Below are positions 8,905 through 19,086 of a stretch of 64,000 nucleotides of DNA, in pieces. A model generated the notes under the pieces. The model did no database searches. It was given only the letters and a program-made list of their open reading frames with translations, and had not been told where the DNA came from. Source of the stretch: Candidatus Bandiella woodruffii (GTDB lineage: Bacteria; Pseudomonadota; Alphaproteobacteria; Rickettsiales; Midichloriaceae); assembly GCF_034359465.1 (NCBI RefSeq), contig NZ_CP110820.1, positions 674,501 through 738,500 on the forward strand, given 5' to 3'. The number at the start of each line of letters is the position of its first letter. Positions within the stretch are counted from its first letter, which is position 1. Made by a program: the position numbers and the translations under genes.

Positions 8905-11475
8905 ATGACCGAAGACAAAACAAGCTCCAAGCAACAGCAAAAGAAAACGCTCGGGTTAAGCGGCAAGCCACTGGGCCTTAAATTGCCCGCAGCCAAATTG
9001 GCTCCAGGAGAATTTGCTATAACAAAACAACAAAGAGGGAAAGGAGCTGGTACCGTTGTGGTTGTAACCAAAAGTAAATCAGCGAAAGATGGTGTCCCTT
9101 ATGGCATGGAAGATGATAAGTTGACCTCTCAAGAAAAAGAAAATAGATTAAATGCCCTAAGACAAGCAGAAAAAACATGGGCATTGTCATCAGGTGATAA
9201 GAAAAACGAGCCAGAAGAAACGAAAACAGAAGCTGTAGAATCAGCTGATATCAAGGAAACCTCTTCAGAAGAAAATATTGTTGAACTTGCGAAACAAGAG
9301 GTTAAAACTCCTGATGAAGGTAATTCTGGATTGGATGTTAAAAATATAGAAAGCTTCCGGTCCAATGTTGACATTAGTAGCAATAAGTTGGTTGATCTTA
9401 ACTATATCGACAGAAAAAAATCTGTTGGGTCCACGGCAAGCGTAGAGAAATCTGAAGAAAAAGGGGCAGACGCCAAAAAAACAACTGAGTTTAAAAGAAA
9501 GGGGGAGAAAGCAAATATTGTTATTGATGACACAGAAGAAGAGAAAAGAGGAGTTAAGAAGAAAAAAGGTGTGGATGCAAAGGACTTAAAAAAGTTTTCC
9601 CTAAGTCAGGTCTTTAGGCTGGAGCAAAATGAGGATGCAGTAGAAACAAGGGTTACAACAATTAGAAGAAATCCAAGGAATAAACACAAAGATAGTGGAT
9701 CAACAAAACAGGAAAAAGTTTTTAGAGAAGTAAAGATACCAGAAGAAATTTCTGTTCAGGAACTTGCAAATAGGATGACAGAAAAGGTGGGGCTTGTAAT
9801 TAAAACCTTGATGAAACTTGGCGTCGTCGCTACCATCAACCAAAGTATAGATGCGGATACTGCTGAACTGGTTGTGCAAGAGCTTGGGCATAAGCCGATT
9901 AGAGCGACAGATGTAGAGATGGAAAAAATTCTTTTTCATCAGGAAGAAGACTCAGAATCTTCATTAGAGCCAAGGGCTCCAGTTGTTACAATAATGGGGC
10001 ATGTGGATCATGGAAAAACATCGCTGCTTGACGCTTTGCGCTCAACTGACGTTGCAGCTGGAGAGCATGGCGGCATCACACAACATATTGGAGCATATAA
10101 AGTTTCCCTAGGGCAAGGGCAATCCATCACTTTTTTAGATACCCCTGGACACGAAGCGTTCACCGCTATGAGAATGCGTGGGGCCAAAGTTACGGATATA
10201 GTCATCATAGTCGTTGCTGCTGATGATGGAATAAAAGAACAAACGATAGAAGCGATAAATCACGCAAAAGCAGCTCAAGTCCCTATAATTGTAGCTATCA
10301 ACAAAATAGACAAACCAGGGGCTAATATAGAAAAAGTGAAAACTTCCTTATTTAATTACGAGTTGGTACCGGAAGATATGGGGGGAGACACCATGGTGGT
10401 ACTCGTTTCTGCAAAAGAGAAAAAGGGGCTTGATGTGTTGGAAGAATCCATATTGATTCAAGCTGAGATGCTGGAACTAAAAGCAAATTATAACCGAAGA
10501 GCAGAGGGTGTGGTTATAGAGTCGAAGGTTGACAAAACCAAAGGTGCTTTGGCTACGTTGCTAGTGCAAAAGGGGACACTAAAAATTGGAGACATAGTAG
10601 TAATAAAAGACAAATATTGCAAAATAAGAGCGTTGATAGATGATAAAGGGCAAAGAGTTCCAGAGTCAATACCTTCCACTCCTGTTGAAGTTCTGGGGTT
10701 AGACCAAGCACCTGACGCTGGAGAAAAGTTTGTAGTTGTGGAGAATGAAAAAATAGCAAAAAAAATCGTTGAGTTTGAGGAATATAAAGAGGGCAAAAAC
10801 ATTAGTAAGAACGAAAACAAACTATCGTTTGAAACTTTGTTAAAAAATCAAGCAAATACCAATCTTAAGACTTTAAACATCACATTAAAAGCAGATGTTC
10901 ATGGGTCATTAGAAGCAATCAAAAACAGCTTACAAAAGCTTTCAAATGAAGAAGTTGAAATCAAGATCGTTCATTCGTCTGTTGGTAGTATAATAGAATC
11001 GGACATGTCTCTTGCGAAGGTTACTAATTCAGTTGTTTTAGGGTTTAACGTTAGAGCTGACAGCAAAACAAAAAAAGCAGCCAATGATCTTGGTATAGAA
11101 ATCAGGTATTATTCCGTGATATACGACCTAATTGATGAAGTGGAAGGGTTGATTAATGGACTAATATCCCCTGTACATAAGGAAAAAATCATAGGGTATG
11201 CTGAGATCAGACAAGTATTCAACATTACCAAATTTGGTAAAGTCGCTGGTTGTATGGTGACAGAAGGGACCATCAAAAGAAAAGCCTTTGCCAGATTGTT
11301 AAGGGATAACATTGTTGTATATGATGGTAAGTTGTCCGCTCTAAAAAGATTTAAAGATGACGCAAAAGAAGTTAAAGCAGGTTTTGAATGTGGTATGTCG
11401 TTTGAAAAATTTAATGACATTAAAGTCAATGACATATTTGAGGTTTACGAGACAGTAGAGGAGCCAAGAGCATGA
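8905..11475 (+). CDS. infB: Translation initiation factor IF-2
   Basis: GTPase that delivers initiator tRNA to the ribosome. A long charged N-terminal region (about residues 1-270) is followed by the IF2_N fold, then the G domain starting near residue 355: GHVDHGKT (G1), DTPGHE (G3), NKID (G4), SAK (G5). Domains II, III and C2 complete the protein. The ATG at 8905 ([10 protein letters not shown]) is preferred over a TTG at 8881 because it matches usual IF-2 starts and sits below a plausible promoter. It stands alone here: the usual nusA upstream and rbfA/truB downstream are absent, a sign of operon break-up. Confidence 0.96.
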   Translation: MTEDKTSSKQQQKKTLGLSGKPLGLKLPAAKLAPGEFAITKQQRGKGAGTVVVVTKSKSAKDGVPYGMEDDKLTSQEKENRLNALRQAEKTWALSSGDKKNEPEETKTEAVESADIKETSSEENIVELAKQEVKTPDEGNSGLDVKNIESFRSNVDISSNKLVDLNYIDRKKSVGSTASVEKSEEKGADAKKTTEFKRKGEKANIVIDDTEEEKRGVKKKKGVDAKDLKKFSLSQVFRLEQNEDAVETRVTTIRRNPRNKHKDSGSTKQEKVFREVKIPEEISVQELANRMTEKVGLVIKTLMKLGVVATINQSIDADTAELVVQELGHKPIRATDVEMEKILFHQEEDSESSLEPRAPVVTIMGHVDHGKTSLLDALRSTDVAAGEHGGITQHIGAYKVSLGQGQSITFLDTPGHEAFTAMRMRGAKVTDIVIIVVAADDGIKEQTIEAINHAKAAQVPIIVAINKIDKPGANIEKVKTSLFNYELVPEDMGGDTMVVLVSAKEKKGLDVLEESILIQAEMLELKANYNRRAEGVVIESKVDKTKGALATLLVQKGTLKIGDIVVIKDKYCKIRALIDDKGQRVPESIPSTPVEVLGLDQAPDAGEKFVVVENEKIAKKIVEFEEYKEGKNISKNENKLSFETLLKNQANTNLKTLNITLKADVHGSLEAIKNSLQKLSNEEVEIKIVHSSVGSIIESDMSLAKVTNSVVLGFNVRADSKTKKAANDLGIEIRYYSVIYDLIDEVEGLINGLISPVHKEKIIGYAEIRQVFNITKFGKVAGCMVTEGTIKRKAFARLLRDNIVVYDGKLSALKRFKDDAKEVKAGFECGMSFEKFNDIKVNDIFEVYETVEEPRA

Positions 11476-11482
11476 GGTGCGT

Positions 11483-11511
11483 ATATATACTCCGATAACT
11501 GCAAAAATTGG
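11483..11511 (+). repeat. Short copy of the dispersed intergenic repeat
   Basis: TATATACTCCGATAACTGC and following AAAATTGG match the start of the unit at 8638; the rest is missing. It lies between the convergent infB and ubiE genes. Confidence 0.5.
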
Positions 11512-11530
11512 GAATAAACAATTAAACTGG

Positions 11531-12271
11531 CTATACTTTATAACCAGTATGTATAGCAACAACACCAAAAGACAATCTTCTGAAATTCACTGAATAATAA
11601 CCGACATCTCGCATCATTTTAGCAAGTTCTTCTGGATGGTAAAATTGTCTAATACTTTCAACCAAGTAACGATACGAACTTTCTGAATGGGTTACTAATT
11701 TACCTATTTTAGGTATAAACTTAAATGAATAAGCATCATAAATACGCGACACAAAGCTGTTCTCTACTTTTGAAAATTCCAAACACAAAAATTTACCACC
11801 CGGCTTTAAAACTCTAAACGACTCTTCCAGAACATTATTAACGTGAGTCACATTTCTTATTCCAAAAGAGATGGTGCAATAATCGAAACTTTCATCTGCA
11901 AAGGGTAGTTCTTCAGCGTTTGCATGAACCCACTTTATGTCACGCGTATATCTTTTATTAAATTTATTGCCTATGTTGAATTTGCCATTCTTTAACATAT
12001 TCTGGTTCAAATCACATACAGTTACGTTTTTTCCACCCATGTCTATGAATCTTCTAGCTATGTCACCAGTTCCACCTGCTAAATCAATAAGTTCTTTCCC
12101 ATCAAAACTACCCACTTCTTTAATAAATGAATCTTTCCAGATTCTATGCAGGCCAAAGCTCATCAAGTCATTCATAATATCATATCTTTCAGCAACATTG
12201 CTAAAGACTTCTTGCACCTTTGGTTCTTTTTCCTCTTCCTTGACTTTTTGAAATCCGAAGTTTGTTTTCAT
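11531..12271 (-). CDS. ubiE: Ubiquinone/menaquinone biosynthesis C-methyltransferase UbiE
   Basis: SAM-dependent C-methyltransferase of the UbiE/COQ5 family, acting on the benzoquinol ring in ubiquinone synthesis. FGFQKV and the NDLMSFGLHR signature near the N-terminus, SAM motif DLAGGTGDIA, and ISFGIRN plus RVLKPGG are all present. The Met at 12271 (MKTNFGFQ) is preferred over one at 12292, which would put the start 4 bp from the tRNA-Trp gene and add residues not seen in relatives. It is convergent with infB and lies downstream of tRNA-Trp, so the two may be co-transcribed. Confidence 0.95.
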   Translation of the reverse strand: MKTNFGFQKVKEEEKEPKVQEVFSNVAERYDIMNDLMSFGLHRIWKDSFIKEVGSFDGKELIDLAGGTGDIARRFIDMGGKNVTVCDLNQNMLKNGKFNIGNKFNKRYTRDIKWVHANAEELPFADESFDYCTISFGIRNVTHVNNVLEESFRVLKPGGKFLCLEFSKVENSFVSRIYDAYSFKFIPKIGKLVTHSESSYRYLVESIRQFYHPEELAKMMRDVGYYSVNFRRLSFGVVAIHTGYKV

Positions 12272-12296
12272 TCTGACTAAAGCTATGGGCATTTGG

Positions 12297-12369
12297 CAGG
12301 AGTGAGAGGTTTCGAACCCCCAACCTCTGGTTTTGGAGACCAGCGCTCTACCAGTTGAGCTACACTCCT
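12297..12369 (-). tRNA. tRNA-Trp (CCA anticodon)
   Basis: Reverse-strand cloverleaf with AGGAGTG/CACTCCT acceptor stem, D arm AGCTCAACTGGTAGAGC, anticodon loop with CCA, and GGTTCGAA in the T arm. The 3' CCA is encoded (12294-12296). Confidence 0.95.
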
Positions 12370-12483
12370 ATCGCGTTGTACTGTCAAAGGTATAGCAAGT
12401 AAATTACATAAAATCAATAAACTGTTAACTATTCTACTCATTTAACTGGACAAAATGCTCCAATATAATTTATCATTACCTTA

Positions 12484-13150
12484 GATAATGTCGTCATGAG
12501 ATTTTAAGCCAAAGAGATAAACATCTAATCTGAATTGCGGCAAGAAAAGAAGCTGAATTTTTAGCATATCTGGTTGCAATTCCCCTCCATCTTTTAAGAT
12601 GAAGAAAGGTGTTTTCTACAATATGCCTTATTTTGTATAAATCTTTATCGTATTTTCTCTGGGTGATTCTGTTCTTTTTAGGAGGAATAACAACGCTCAT
12701 GCCCAATTCTTGGGCATGGTCAATTATGTAATTAGCATCGTACCCTCTGTCGGCTAGTAAGTACTCAGCTTTCATCTCTTCAATAAGATTAACAGCCTGC
12801 TTGCAATCAGCTTCTGAGCCTTTTGTGATAATAACTTTGAGTGGCATACCATGTGAATCCAAGGCAAGGTGAATCTTTGTATTGAGCCCCCTTTTGTACG
12901 ACTCATATCTTGATTGCCGCCTTTTGCACCTGAAGCATGTGGATGCACTTTACTATGACTTGCGTCTATCATTAATCATTCCATATCAGGTTCTTTCACA
13001 AATATCTCCAATAAAGCCTCCCATATCCTTTTGTCTCTCCATCTGCAAAATCTTTTATGTGTATTTTTCCATCCTCCATATTCTGAAGGCAAATCTCTCC
13101 AGGGAGAACCTGTTCTTAATATCCAAAATACTGCGTTAATGAATCTTCTG
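12484..13150 (-). mobile_element. IS427-group element, copy B, truncated at its 5' side
   Basis: Right terminal repeat at 12484 and most of the transposase (both frames, 12494 to about 13150) match copies A and C. Homology ends at 13150, where an IS6-family fragment begins; the first 170 bp or so of the element are missing. The transposase cannot be made from this copy. Confidence 0.85.
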
Positions 13151-13282
13151 GGCACCGTCAAGTTAAAAAAGTTGAGGTGCAAAAGGTGTTGAGAGAAGAG
13201 GGAAAAAATAGTAAATTGGAGCAAAATAAAAAATAATAGAAAAACAATGGAAGAAAGAGCGAGCAGATACAGATATCCAATG
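13151..13282 (+). mobile_element. Left-end fragment (132 bp) of the IS6-family element
   Basis: Begins with the terminal GGCACCGTCAAGTTAA and matches the first 132 bp of the full copies, including the transposase start codon region. It then abuts an oppositely oriented full copy at 13283. Confidence 0.88.
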
Positions 13283-14135
13283 GGCACCGTCAAGTTAATG
13301 GAGGTAAGGGCGTGACAGAGCATCTTTTTGAAAATTATGCAGCAGCTATGGATTGAGCGGCGTGATCCCAAATAGATTTAGCTTCGAAAAACATTTCTTT
13401 TTGCTTGCTAGAACTGTTAATATACCTGCCCACATCTACTGAAAATATGTTCCTTATTTTTCCCATCAAAGAAAGAGTTTGCTGTACCCCAGAAGGAGAT
13501 TTGAATTTTATTAGGCATTTCTCTTTCCTGCGTGTTGGTTGGTGTGCATTTTCAACCCTATTATTTAATCCTTTATGGCGCCTATGCTCTGTTTTAGGGC
13601 ACATTTCTTTTATAGGTTTGGTATAGCTTTTTAATTTATCTGTCACGATTACTCTGGGTACTGGATTTGATTGTAATAATCTTGATAAAAACCTTATCGC
13701 AGACTTTTTATTACGTCTGGTCTGTAGGAAGACATCTATCTCATATCCATCTTCATCTACAGCTCTCCACAAAATAAAATATTTACCGTTAATTTTAATG
13801 CTCATCTCATCCAAATGCCATTTATCCTTTACTTTCCTCTGCTTCTTCTTGATTATATCTAAAAACCTTTTTCCAAATTTAATACACCATGCTCTTATCG
13901 TTTCATGGCTTACTTCTATACCCCTTTATAACAACTCTTCTGCTACGTCTCTATAACTCAAATTAAATCTGTGGTACAACCAAACTGCATGTCCTATTAT
14001 CACCATTGGATATCTGTATCTGCTCGCTCTTTCTTCCATTGTTTTTCTATTATTTTTTATTTTGCTCCAATTTACTATTTTTTCCCTCTTCTCTCAACAC
14101 CTTTTGCACCTCAACTTTTTTAACTTGACGGTGCC
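13283..14135 (-). mobile_element. IS6-family element, full copy a (853 bp)
   Basis: Inverted terminal repeat GGCACCGTCAAGTTAA at both ends. The length of 853 bp is the same in all six full copies. No 8-bp duplication flanks it. It was apparently inserted next to a broken copy of itself within a broken IS427 element. Confidence 0.92.
13335..14039 (-). CDS. IS6-family transposase with internal UAA (copy a)
   Basis: Reads MEERASRYRYPM, then ...VAEELL-stop-RGIEVSHETIRAW, and on through the DDE domain (WHLDEMSI, VTDKLKSY, NNRVENAHQ). The stop is codon 38 of 235. The downstream part without an N-terminal helix-turn-helix would be about 196 residues. See copy b for the fuller description; this copy shows the same stop. 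Confidence 0.75.
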
Positions 14136-14140
14136 TTTCC

Positions 14141-14222
14141 GTGCTTTTTCATTTCGTTACGTACTTATTTATACGCTCCTCATGCTCACGCTAAATTCCT
14201 TATAAATTCTTAAACTACTTTG
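14141..14222 (+). repeat. Partial copy of the dispersed intergenic repeat
   Basis: TTTCGTTACGTACTT...TACGCTCCTCATGCTCACG corresponds to the middle of the unit at 8638. Both ends are diverged. It fills most of the gap between the IS block and the Fe-S carrier gene. Confidence 0.5.
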
Positions 14223-14298
14223 GATATATATACTTAGACTACATTATTAGATTTACTTGCGCAATCCTTGATTGTAAATTTAAGTTTTATAATTGATA

Positions 14299-14640
14299 TT
14301 ATAAATATACAGATTCCCCACATCCGCATTTACCCTTCTCATTGGGGTTAATGAAAATAAAGCCAGATTTCACCTGTTCATCCACATAGTCAAGTGTGGT
14401 TCCAAAAATTTTCAACACAGTAGCGGGTGAGACAAAAACTCTCACCCCCTTGTCTGATATTTCTTCATCTAACGCCGCTTTTTCGTAAACATATTCAAAC
14501 TTATATTTACTGCCAGAGCATCCGCCAGTTTCAATACTCACCCTTATTCCTATTGCACCATTTTTATCTTTTTCAATCAAGTGTTTGATGTGCGAAGCAG
14601 CAGACTGGGTAATTGAAATAATGCTTTTTTCAACTTTCAT
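14299..14640 (-). CDS. A-type iron-sulfur carrier (IscA/ErpA/SufA family)
   Basis: Small scaffold or carrier protein that passes Fe-S clusters to apoproteins. The three conserved cysteines are Cys41 (GGCSGSKY), Cys105 and Cys107 (GKCGCGES), and 113 aa is typical. It starts 2 bp after the murF stop on the same strand, so it probably shares the murF transcript; no other isc or suf gene is near. The sequence does not decide between IscA, ErpA and SufA. Confidence 0.9.
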   Translation of the reverse strand: MKVEKSIISITQSAASHIKHLIEKDKNGAIGIRVSIETGGCSGSKYKFEYVYEKAALDEEISDKGVRVFVSPATVLKIFGTTLDYVDEQVKSGFIFINPNEKGKCGCGESVYL

Positions 14641-14642
14641 GC

Positions 14643-16031
14643 CTAGCCCTGTGAAAACATTTGTTTTATTTTGTCCACTATTAACATCATATTAGTACTA
14701 TGAGAACCTTTGACTAGTATTATATCACGATCTTGTATATGGTTGCAAACAATGGAAGCAATGCCCTCCGCATTTGATGCGAATCCCTGTTTGTTTTTCG
14801 CGTTATCATACAAATGTTTCATCAAATCTCCTGCACAGAAGATTAAGTCAACTCCGTCAAGATTAATATTTCTATGAAATTCTATGGATTTTTCACCCAG
14901 TTCCTTCATGTCGCCAAGGATTGCAATAACACGATTATTTTCGCCTTTGCGTAAAACTGCATTTTGGATTGCAGCTTTAAGTGCAGCAGGACTTGAATTA
15001 TAAGACTCGTCTATCAACGTAATATTATTGGATAAATTCCAAATTTGACCTCTGCCTGTAAAAGGCACAAATGTCGCAAGCGATTTCTGCGCTTTTTTTA
15101 AATCCACACCCAATAAAATAAGAGAAGCAAGTACTGCTAAAGAGTTATATATAAGGTGACTGCCCACAGCTTTATCAAATTCCTGTTGAATATGTTCCCC
15201 CATGCATTTTATATTTACCAGCACATTTCCGTTTTGCAATTTCTCAGTTCTTTCTATATAACAATCGGACTTTAACCCCTCTTCACCAAATGTTATCGTT
15301 TTTAACCCATACTTAGATGCTTGCTGATTTAAAATGTAATATGACTCGTTATTTGCATTTATTATGCCAATTCCAGAAGTCTTAACATGCTCAAATATTT
15401 CCGCTTTAGCGTATGCAATCTCATTTATTGAGCTAAAAAACTGCATATGCGCAGGTTGTACATTGACTATTATTGCAACATCAGGTCGAGCGATACTACT
15501 TAGATTCCTTATTTCTCCAGAGTGGTTCATTCCCATCTCTAGAATGCAGAAATCACTATCAACCGGAGCTTGTATGAGTGACAGTGGGAGTCCGTAATGA
15601 TTGTTTAAATTCTGTGGAGAGGCATAAACCTTGCCACATTCAGATAATGCCAATTTCAACATTTCTTTTGTACTGGTCTTTCCAAGACTACCGGTAACGC
15701 CGATGACCTTACCTGTCAAAGAATTTCTGCGATAAATTGCCATCTTGTTTATGGCATCCGCCACATTATCCACTAAAATAACTTTATGGGCGTCTTTCTC
15801 TTTTATGTCGAATACTTCCTCATCCACTATGCATAAGCTAGCCCCTTTATTCAAAGCTTCATTTGCAAACCTGTTACCATTAAAGTTTTCCCCCTTAAGG
15901 GCAAAGAACATATCACCTTGCTTAATATTTCTGGTATCTTTTGAGGCGCCAGTGATATCAGCCAATGTCTGGCTAATCTCCTGTCCCAAAGCCTGTACAA
16001 GCTCCTCTTGCCTCCACAAAATCTTCTTCAT
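14643..16031 (-). CDS. murF: UDP-N-acetylmuramoyl-tripeptide--D-alanyl-D-alanine ligase
   Basis: Adds D-Ala-D-Ala to UDP-MurNAc-tripeptide in cytoplasmic peptidoglycan precursor synthesis. SKDTRNIKQGDMFFALKG in the N-terminal domain, P-loop GVTGSLGKTSTKEM near residue 110, NNHYGLP, EMGMNHSGEI and the C-terminal DESYNSSP block are Mur-ligase features. With ftsZ, rodA and an LtaS-like gene nearby, it suggests that the organism keeps some capacity to build a wall. It lies about 45 bp downstream of rplS, usually an unrelated operon, so transcription may read through. Confidence 0.95.
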   Translation of the reverse strand: MKKILWRQEELVQALGQEISQTLADITGASKDTRNIKQGDMFFALKGENFNGNRFANEALNKGASLCIVDEEVFDIKEKDAHKVILVDNVADAINKMAIYRRNSLTGKVIGVTGSLGKTSTKEMLKLALSECGKVYASPQNLNNHYGLPLSLIQAPVDSDFCILEMGMNHSGEIRNLSSIARPDVAIIVNVQPAHMQFFSSINEIAYAKAEIFEHVKTSGIGIINANNESYYILNQQASKYGLKTITFGEEGLKSDCYIERTEKLQNGNVLVNIKCMGEHIQQEFDKAVGSHLIYNSLAVLASLILLGVDLKKAQKSLATFVPFTGRGQIWNLSNNITLIDESYNSSPAALKAAIQNAVLRKGENNRVIAILGDMKELGEKSIEFHRNINLDGVDLIFCAGDLMKHLYDNAKNKQGFASNAEGIASIVCNHIQDRDIILVKGSHSTNMMLIVDKIKQMFSQG

Positions 16032-16075
16032 TGGCTAAAAAAGCATTTTAAAGGGCGTTGACAATTTTTTATAGT

Positions 16076-16459
16076 TTAGGCTTTGCTAGGCTTGTTGCTT
16101 AAGTCTCTTTTTTCTTTAATCCTAGCAGCTTTACCAACTAGTTCCCTCATATAGTATAACTTCGCTCTTTTAACTTTACCTCTGCGAATTACTTCTATTT
16201 TTGTCACTAATGGTGAATAAAGAGGGAACGTTTTTTCAAAGCACATTCCTCCACTAATTTTTTTCACTTTAAAGGTAGAGCCTAACCTACTCTTGCTTCG
16301 TCCAAGACAAACTCCCTCAAAAAGCTGAATACGCTCGTTGCCTTCGTCTATAATTTTATTGTGGACAATTATTGTATCACCTGGTCTAAAGTCAGGTATA
16401 TGCTTATCCTTGGTCAATACAGCAATTTGCTTTTCAATATATTGCTCAGCTAGGTTCAT
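16076..16459 (-). CDS. rplS: 50S ribosomal protein L19
   Basis: Large-subunit protein at the interface with the 30S subunit. [34 protein letters not shown] and a basic [15 protein letters not shown] tail are L19 signatures; 127 aa is normal. The start overlaps the end of trmD by 14 bp, which suggests translational coupling. Last gene of rpsP-rimM-trmD-rplS. Confidence 0.97.
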   Translation of the reverse strand: MNLAEQYIEKQIAVLTKDKHIPDFRPGDTIIVHNKIIDEGNERIQLFEGVCLGRSKSRLGSTFKVKKISGGMCFEKTFPLYSPLVTKIEVIRRGKVKRAKLYYMRELVGKAARIKEKRDLSNKPSKA

Positions 16460-17168
16460 TTTTTACTCCTTTTAAGTATTTATTCCATAAATCAGGCCTA
16501 ATATCTCTGGTTTTTTCTTCGGCCTTATTTATTCTCCACTCTTTTATTTTATTATGATTTCCTGAAGTCAACACTTCTGGAACTTTATTAGATCTCCACA
16601 CAACAGGCTTTGTGTAATGCGGATATTCTAAAAGGCTTTCATAACAACCATCTCCAAAGCTTTCTTCTTTTAGCGAATTCTCGTTGCCTAAAACTCCAGG
16701 CAACAACCTTAAACAACAATCTATAAAGGCAAAAGAAGCTATGTCACCAGAAGATAAAACATAGTCTCCTACGCTTACCTCCATTACCTTATACTCGTTT
16801 ATCACCCTTTCGTCAACACCTTCAAAACGTCCACATAAAATATTTATACCTTCTGCAGATTGAATAAAAAATTTTGCCATTTTTTGGTTAAACAACTTGC
16901 CTCTAGGTGAAAGATAAACTATTGGGAAGCTGTTGGGTAAAAAAAACTTCTCTATTGCTTCACCCAATACGTCAGCTCTTAACACCATCCCTCCTCCACC
17001 TCCATAAGGAGGTGAATCCACAGTTTTATGTTTGTTTGAGGCAAAGTCTCTAATGTTTTTGGTGCTAATATCCCATAATCCAACTTCCAATGCTTTGCCT
17101 GGGATGGAACACTTGAGGGGACCGGGGTATATTTCTGGGAATAATGTCAGTATATTTACATGCCACAT
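16446..17168 (-). CDS. trmD: tRNA (guanine-N1)-methyltransferase TrmD
   Basis: Methylates G37 of tRNAs with G at position 36, preventing +1 frameshifting. SPOUT-fold enzyme with [35 protein letters not shown] and [10 protein letters not shown], which form the SAM knot. Length 240 aa is typical. It sits between rimM and rplS in the conserved order. Confidence 0.97.
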   Translation of the reverse strand: MWHVNILTLFPEIYPGPLKCSIPGKALEVGLWDISTKNIRDFASNKHKTVDSPPYGGGGGMVLRADVLGEAIEKFFLPNSFPIVYLSPRGKLFNQKMAKFFIQSAEGINILCGRFEGVDERVINEYKVMEVSVGDYVLSSGDIASFAFIDCCLRLLPGVLGNENSLKEESFGDGCYESLLEYPHYTKPVVWRSNKVPEVLTSGNHNKIKEWRINKAEEKTRDIRPDLWNKYLKGVKNEPS

Positions 17169-17208
17169 TTTAGATTATACTTTCAATCATTAATTTAGCT
17201 ATATCTAT

Positions 17209-17742
17209 CTAAATGAAATCTTTGTAATTTTCTCCAAGCCTGAGGTATCTATCAAAAAAATTTATCTCACCAACAAACTTTTCTTGAAAAGGATAGAAAA
17301 AAGTCGAACTTTTGTTGCAATGCTCCACCTCCAACAGGTCGCCAGCCCCAAAATTATGCATTACTCTTGCCCACCCTATATGATCATTCTCCAATGAGTT
17401 AACCGCAAAATTTTTAATAAAATTTCCATAAGACACAATGTTATTAAAATCTATTTCAGATATTCTTATGCAAAAAGTTAAGTTTTTGAGTTTTGCTGCT
17501 TGGTCCCTGTTTTCGATACCATCAATTTTAACTATAAATTCACTATTACCACTTTGCTTAACTTGTGCTTTATATTCTTGCTCAGAGTTGTCAAACAGGA
17601 CGAAGCTATTTCTTTTAAAGGACAAACCAAAAGAACACTCCCTCACTTTTATCTCACCTTTTACACCATAAGGCTTTACTTGATTGAAGATGGGAATGTT
17701 ATAATTCCCACCAAGGTCTAAAGGCGTGCCTATGATGTTCAA
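17209..17742 (-). CDS. rimM: Ribosome maturation factor RimM
   Basis: Binds S19 and assists 30S head assembly. N-terminal PRC-barrel-like region [12 protein letters not shown] and a C-terminal half ending in [12 protein letters not shown]; 177 aa. The only reasonable start is a TTG that overlaps the rpsP stop (TTGA), implying coupled translation. This gives an N-terminal extension of some 15 residues over the usual protein, and no internal ATG or GTG is available before the conserved block. The sequence is diverged, but position and both domains fit. Confidence 0.88.
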   Translation of the reverse strand: MNIIGTPLDLGGNYNIPIFNQVKPYGVKGEIKVRECSFGLSFKRNSFVLFDNSEQEYKAQVKQSGNSEFIVKIDGIENRDQAAKLKNLTFCIRISEIDFNNIVSYGNFIKNFAVNSLENDHIGWARVMHNFGAGDLLEVEHCNKSSTFFYPFQEKFVGEINFFDRYLRLGENYKDFI

Positions 17743-18062
17743 TTTTTTTTATCAGATGATTTTTTTGAAGCAGACTCTTTACTTTTTAAAATAGGTTTGG
17801 CTTGAATAAGTTCTTTTTTCTCCAGGAATTTAACCACTCTATCTGTTGGTTGAGCCCCAACCGATAACCAGTGCTTTATCCTCTCCTGATTCAAGATAAT
17901 TCTATTATTATCTTCTTTGGCAAGCATAGGGTTATATGTTCCTACTTTTTCTAGAAATCTTCCATCTCTTGGCGCGTCTGCATTAGCTACAACTACTCTA
18001 TAATACGGTTTCTTTTTAGCTCCAGCTCTTGCTAGTCTGATTTTGACTGTCATAAAATTCAT
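17739..18062 (-). CDS. rpsP: 30S ribosomal protein S16
   Basis: Small-subunit assembly protein. [33 protein letters not shown] and the [12 protein letters not shown] block are diagnostic; a lysine- and serine-rich tail extends it to 107 aa. First gene of the operon. Its stop overlaps the rimM TTG start. Confidence 0.97.
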   Translation of the reverse strand: MNFMTVKIRLARAGAKKKPYYRVVVANADAPRDGRFLEKVGTYNPMLAKEDNNRIILNQERIKHWLSVGAQPTDRVVKFLEKKELIQAKPILKSKESASKKSSDKKN

Positions 18063-18221
18063 TTTATTAAATTAATACAGAGTATATACATAAAAAAAGC
18101 CCATCTGTAAAGACAAGAAATTAGGAGTTGCGAACAAGGACAGTAACTATAAGCAATAGCTTTAATTTTAGCACTACTTTAAAGGGCAAAGTGTGGTAGC
18201 GAAGTAGTGATAAGTCTAAAG

Positions 18222-19074
18222 GGCACCGTCAAGTTAAAAAAGTTGAGGTGCAAAAGGTATTGAGAGAAGAGGGAAAAAATAGTAAATTGGAGCAAAATAA
18301 AAAATAATAGAAAAACAATGGAAGAAAGAGCGAGCAGATACAGATATCCAATGGTGATAATAGGACATGCAGTTTGGTTGTACCACAGATTTAATTTGAG
18401 TTATAGAGACGTAGCAGAAGAGTTGTTATAAAGGGGTATAGAAGTAAGCCATGAAACGATAAGAGCATGGTGTATTAAATTTGGAAAAAGGTTTTTAGAT
18501 ATAATCAAGAAGAAGCAGAGGAAAGTAAAGGATAAATGGCATTTGGATGAGATGAGCATTAAAATTAACGGTAAATATTTTATTTTGTGGAGAGCTGTAG
18601 ATGAAGATGGATATGAGATAGATGTCTTCCTACAGACCAGACGTAATAAAAAGTCTGCGATAAGGTTTTTATCAAGATTATTACAATCAAATCCAGTACC
18701 CAGAGTAATCGTGACAGATAAATTAAAAAGCTATACCAAACCTATAAAAGAAATGTGCCCTAAAACAGAGCATAGGCGCCATAAAGGATTAAATAATAGG
18801 GTTGAAAATGCACACCAACCAACACGCAGGAAAGAGAAATGCCTAATAAAATTCAAATCTCCTTCTGGGGTACAGCAAACTCTTTCTTTGATGGGAAAAA
18901 TAAGGAACATATTTTCAGTAGATGTGGGCAGGTATATTAACAGTTCTAGCAAGCAAAAAGAAATGTTTTTCGAAGCTAAATCTATTTGGGATCACGCCGC
19001 TCAATCCATAGCTGCTGCATAATTTTCAAAAAGATGCTCTGTCACGCCCTTACCTCCATTAACTTGACGGTGCC
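18222..19074 (+). mobile_element. IS6-family element, full copy b (853 bp)
   Basis: Flanked by GGCACCGTCAAGTTAA inverted repeats. Left and right 8-mers (GTCTAAAG and TATAAAAC) differ, so no duplication remains. The right end is only 12 bp from the stop of the M16 peptidase gene. Confidence 0.93.
18318..19022 (+). CDS. IS6-family transposase with internal UAA (copy b)
   Basis: Continuous reading frame from ATG 18318 to 19022, broken only by TAA at 18429-18431 (codon 38). N-terminal half-domain MEERASRYRYPM...LYHRFNLSYRDVAEELL; after the stop RGIEVSHETIRAWCIKFGK, then the DDE catalytic core with Asp in WHLDEM, Asp in VTDKLKSY and Glu in NNRVENAHQ, and the C-terminal RFKSP-like block. The match to IS6/IS240 transposases is clear. 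Translation of the catalytic part would need UAA readthrough, internal initiation (a TTG at 18543 is available), or supply in trans. Confidence 0.78.
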
Positions 19075-19086
19075 TATAAAACTCAT

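Noticed and set aside
18731-18952. 73-aa frame (MLELLIYLP...) repeated opposite every IS6-family transposase
   Set aside because: It recurs only because the element recurs; antisense to the catalytic domain with no independent support.
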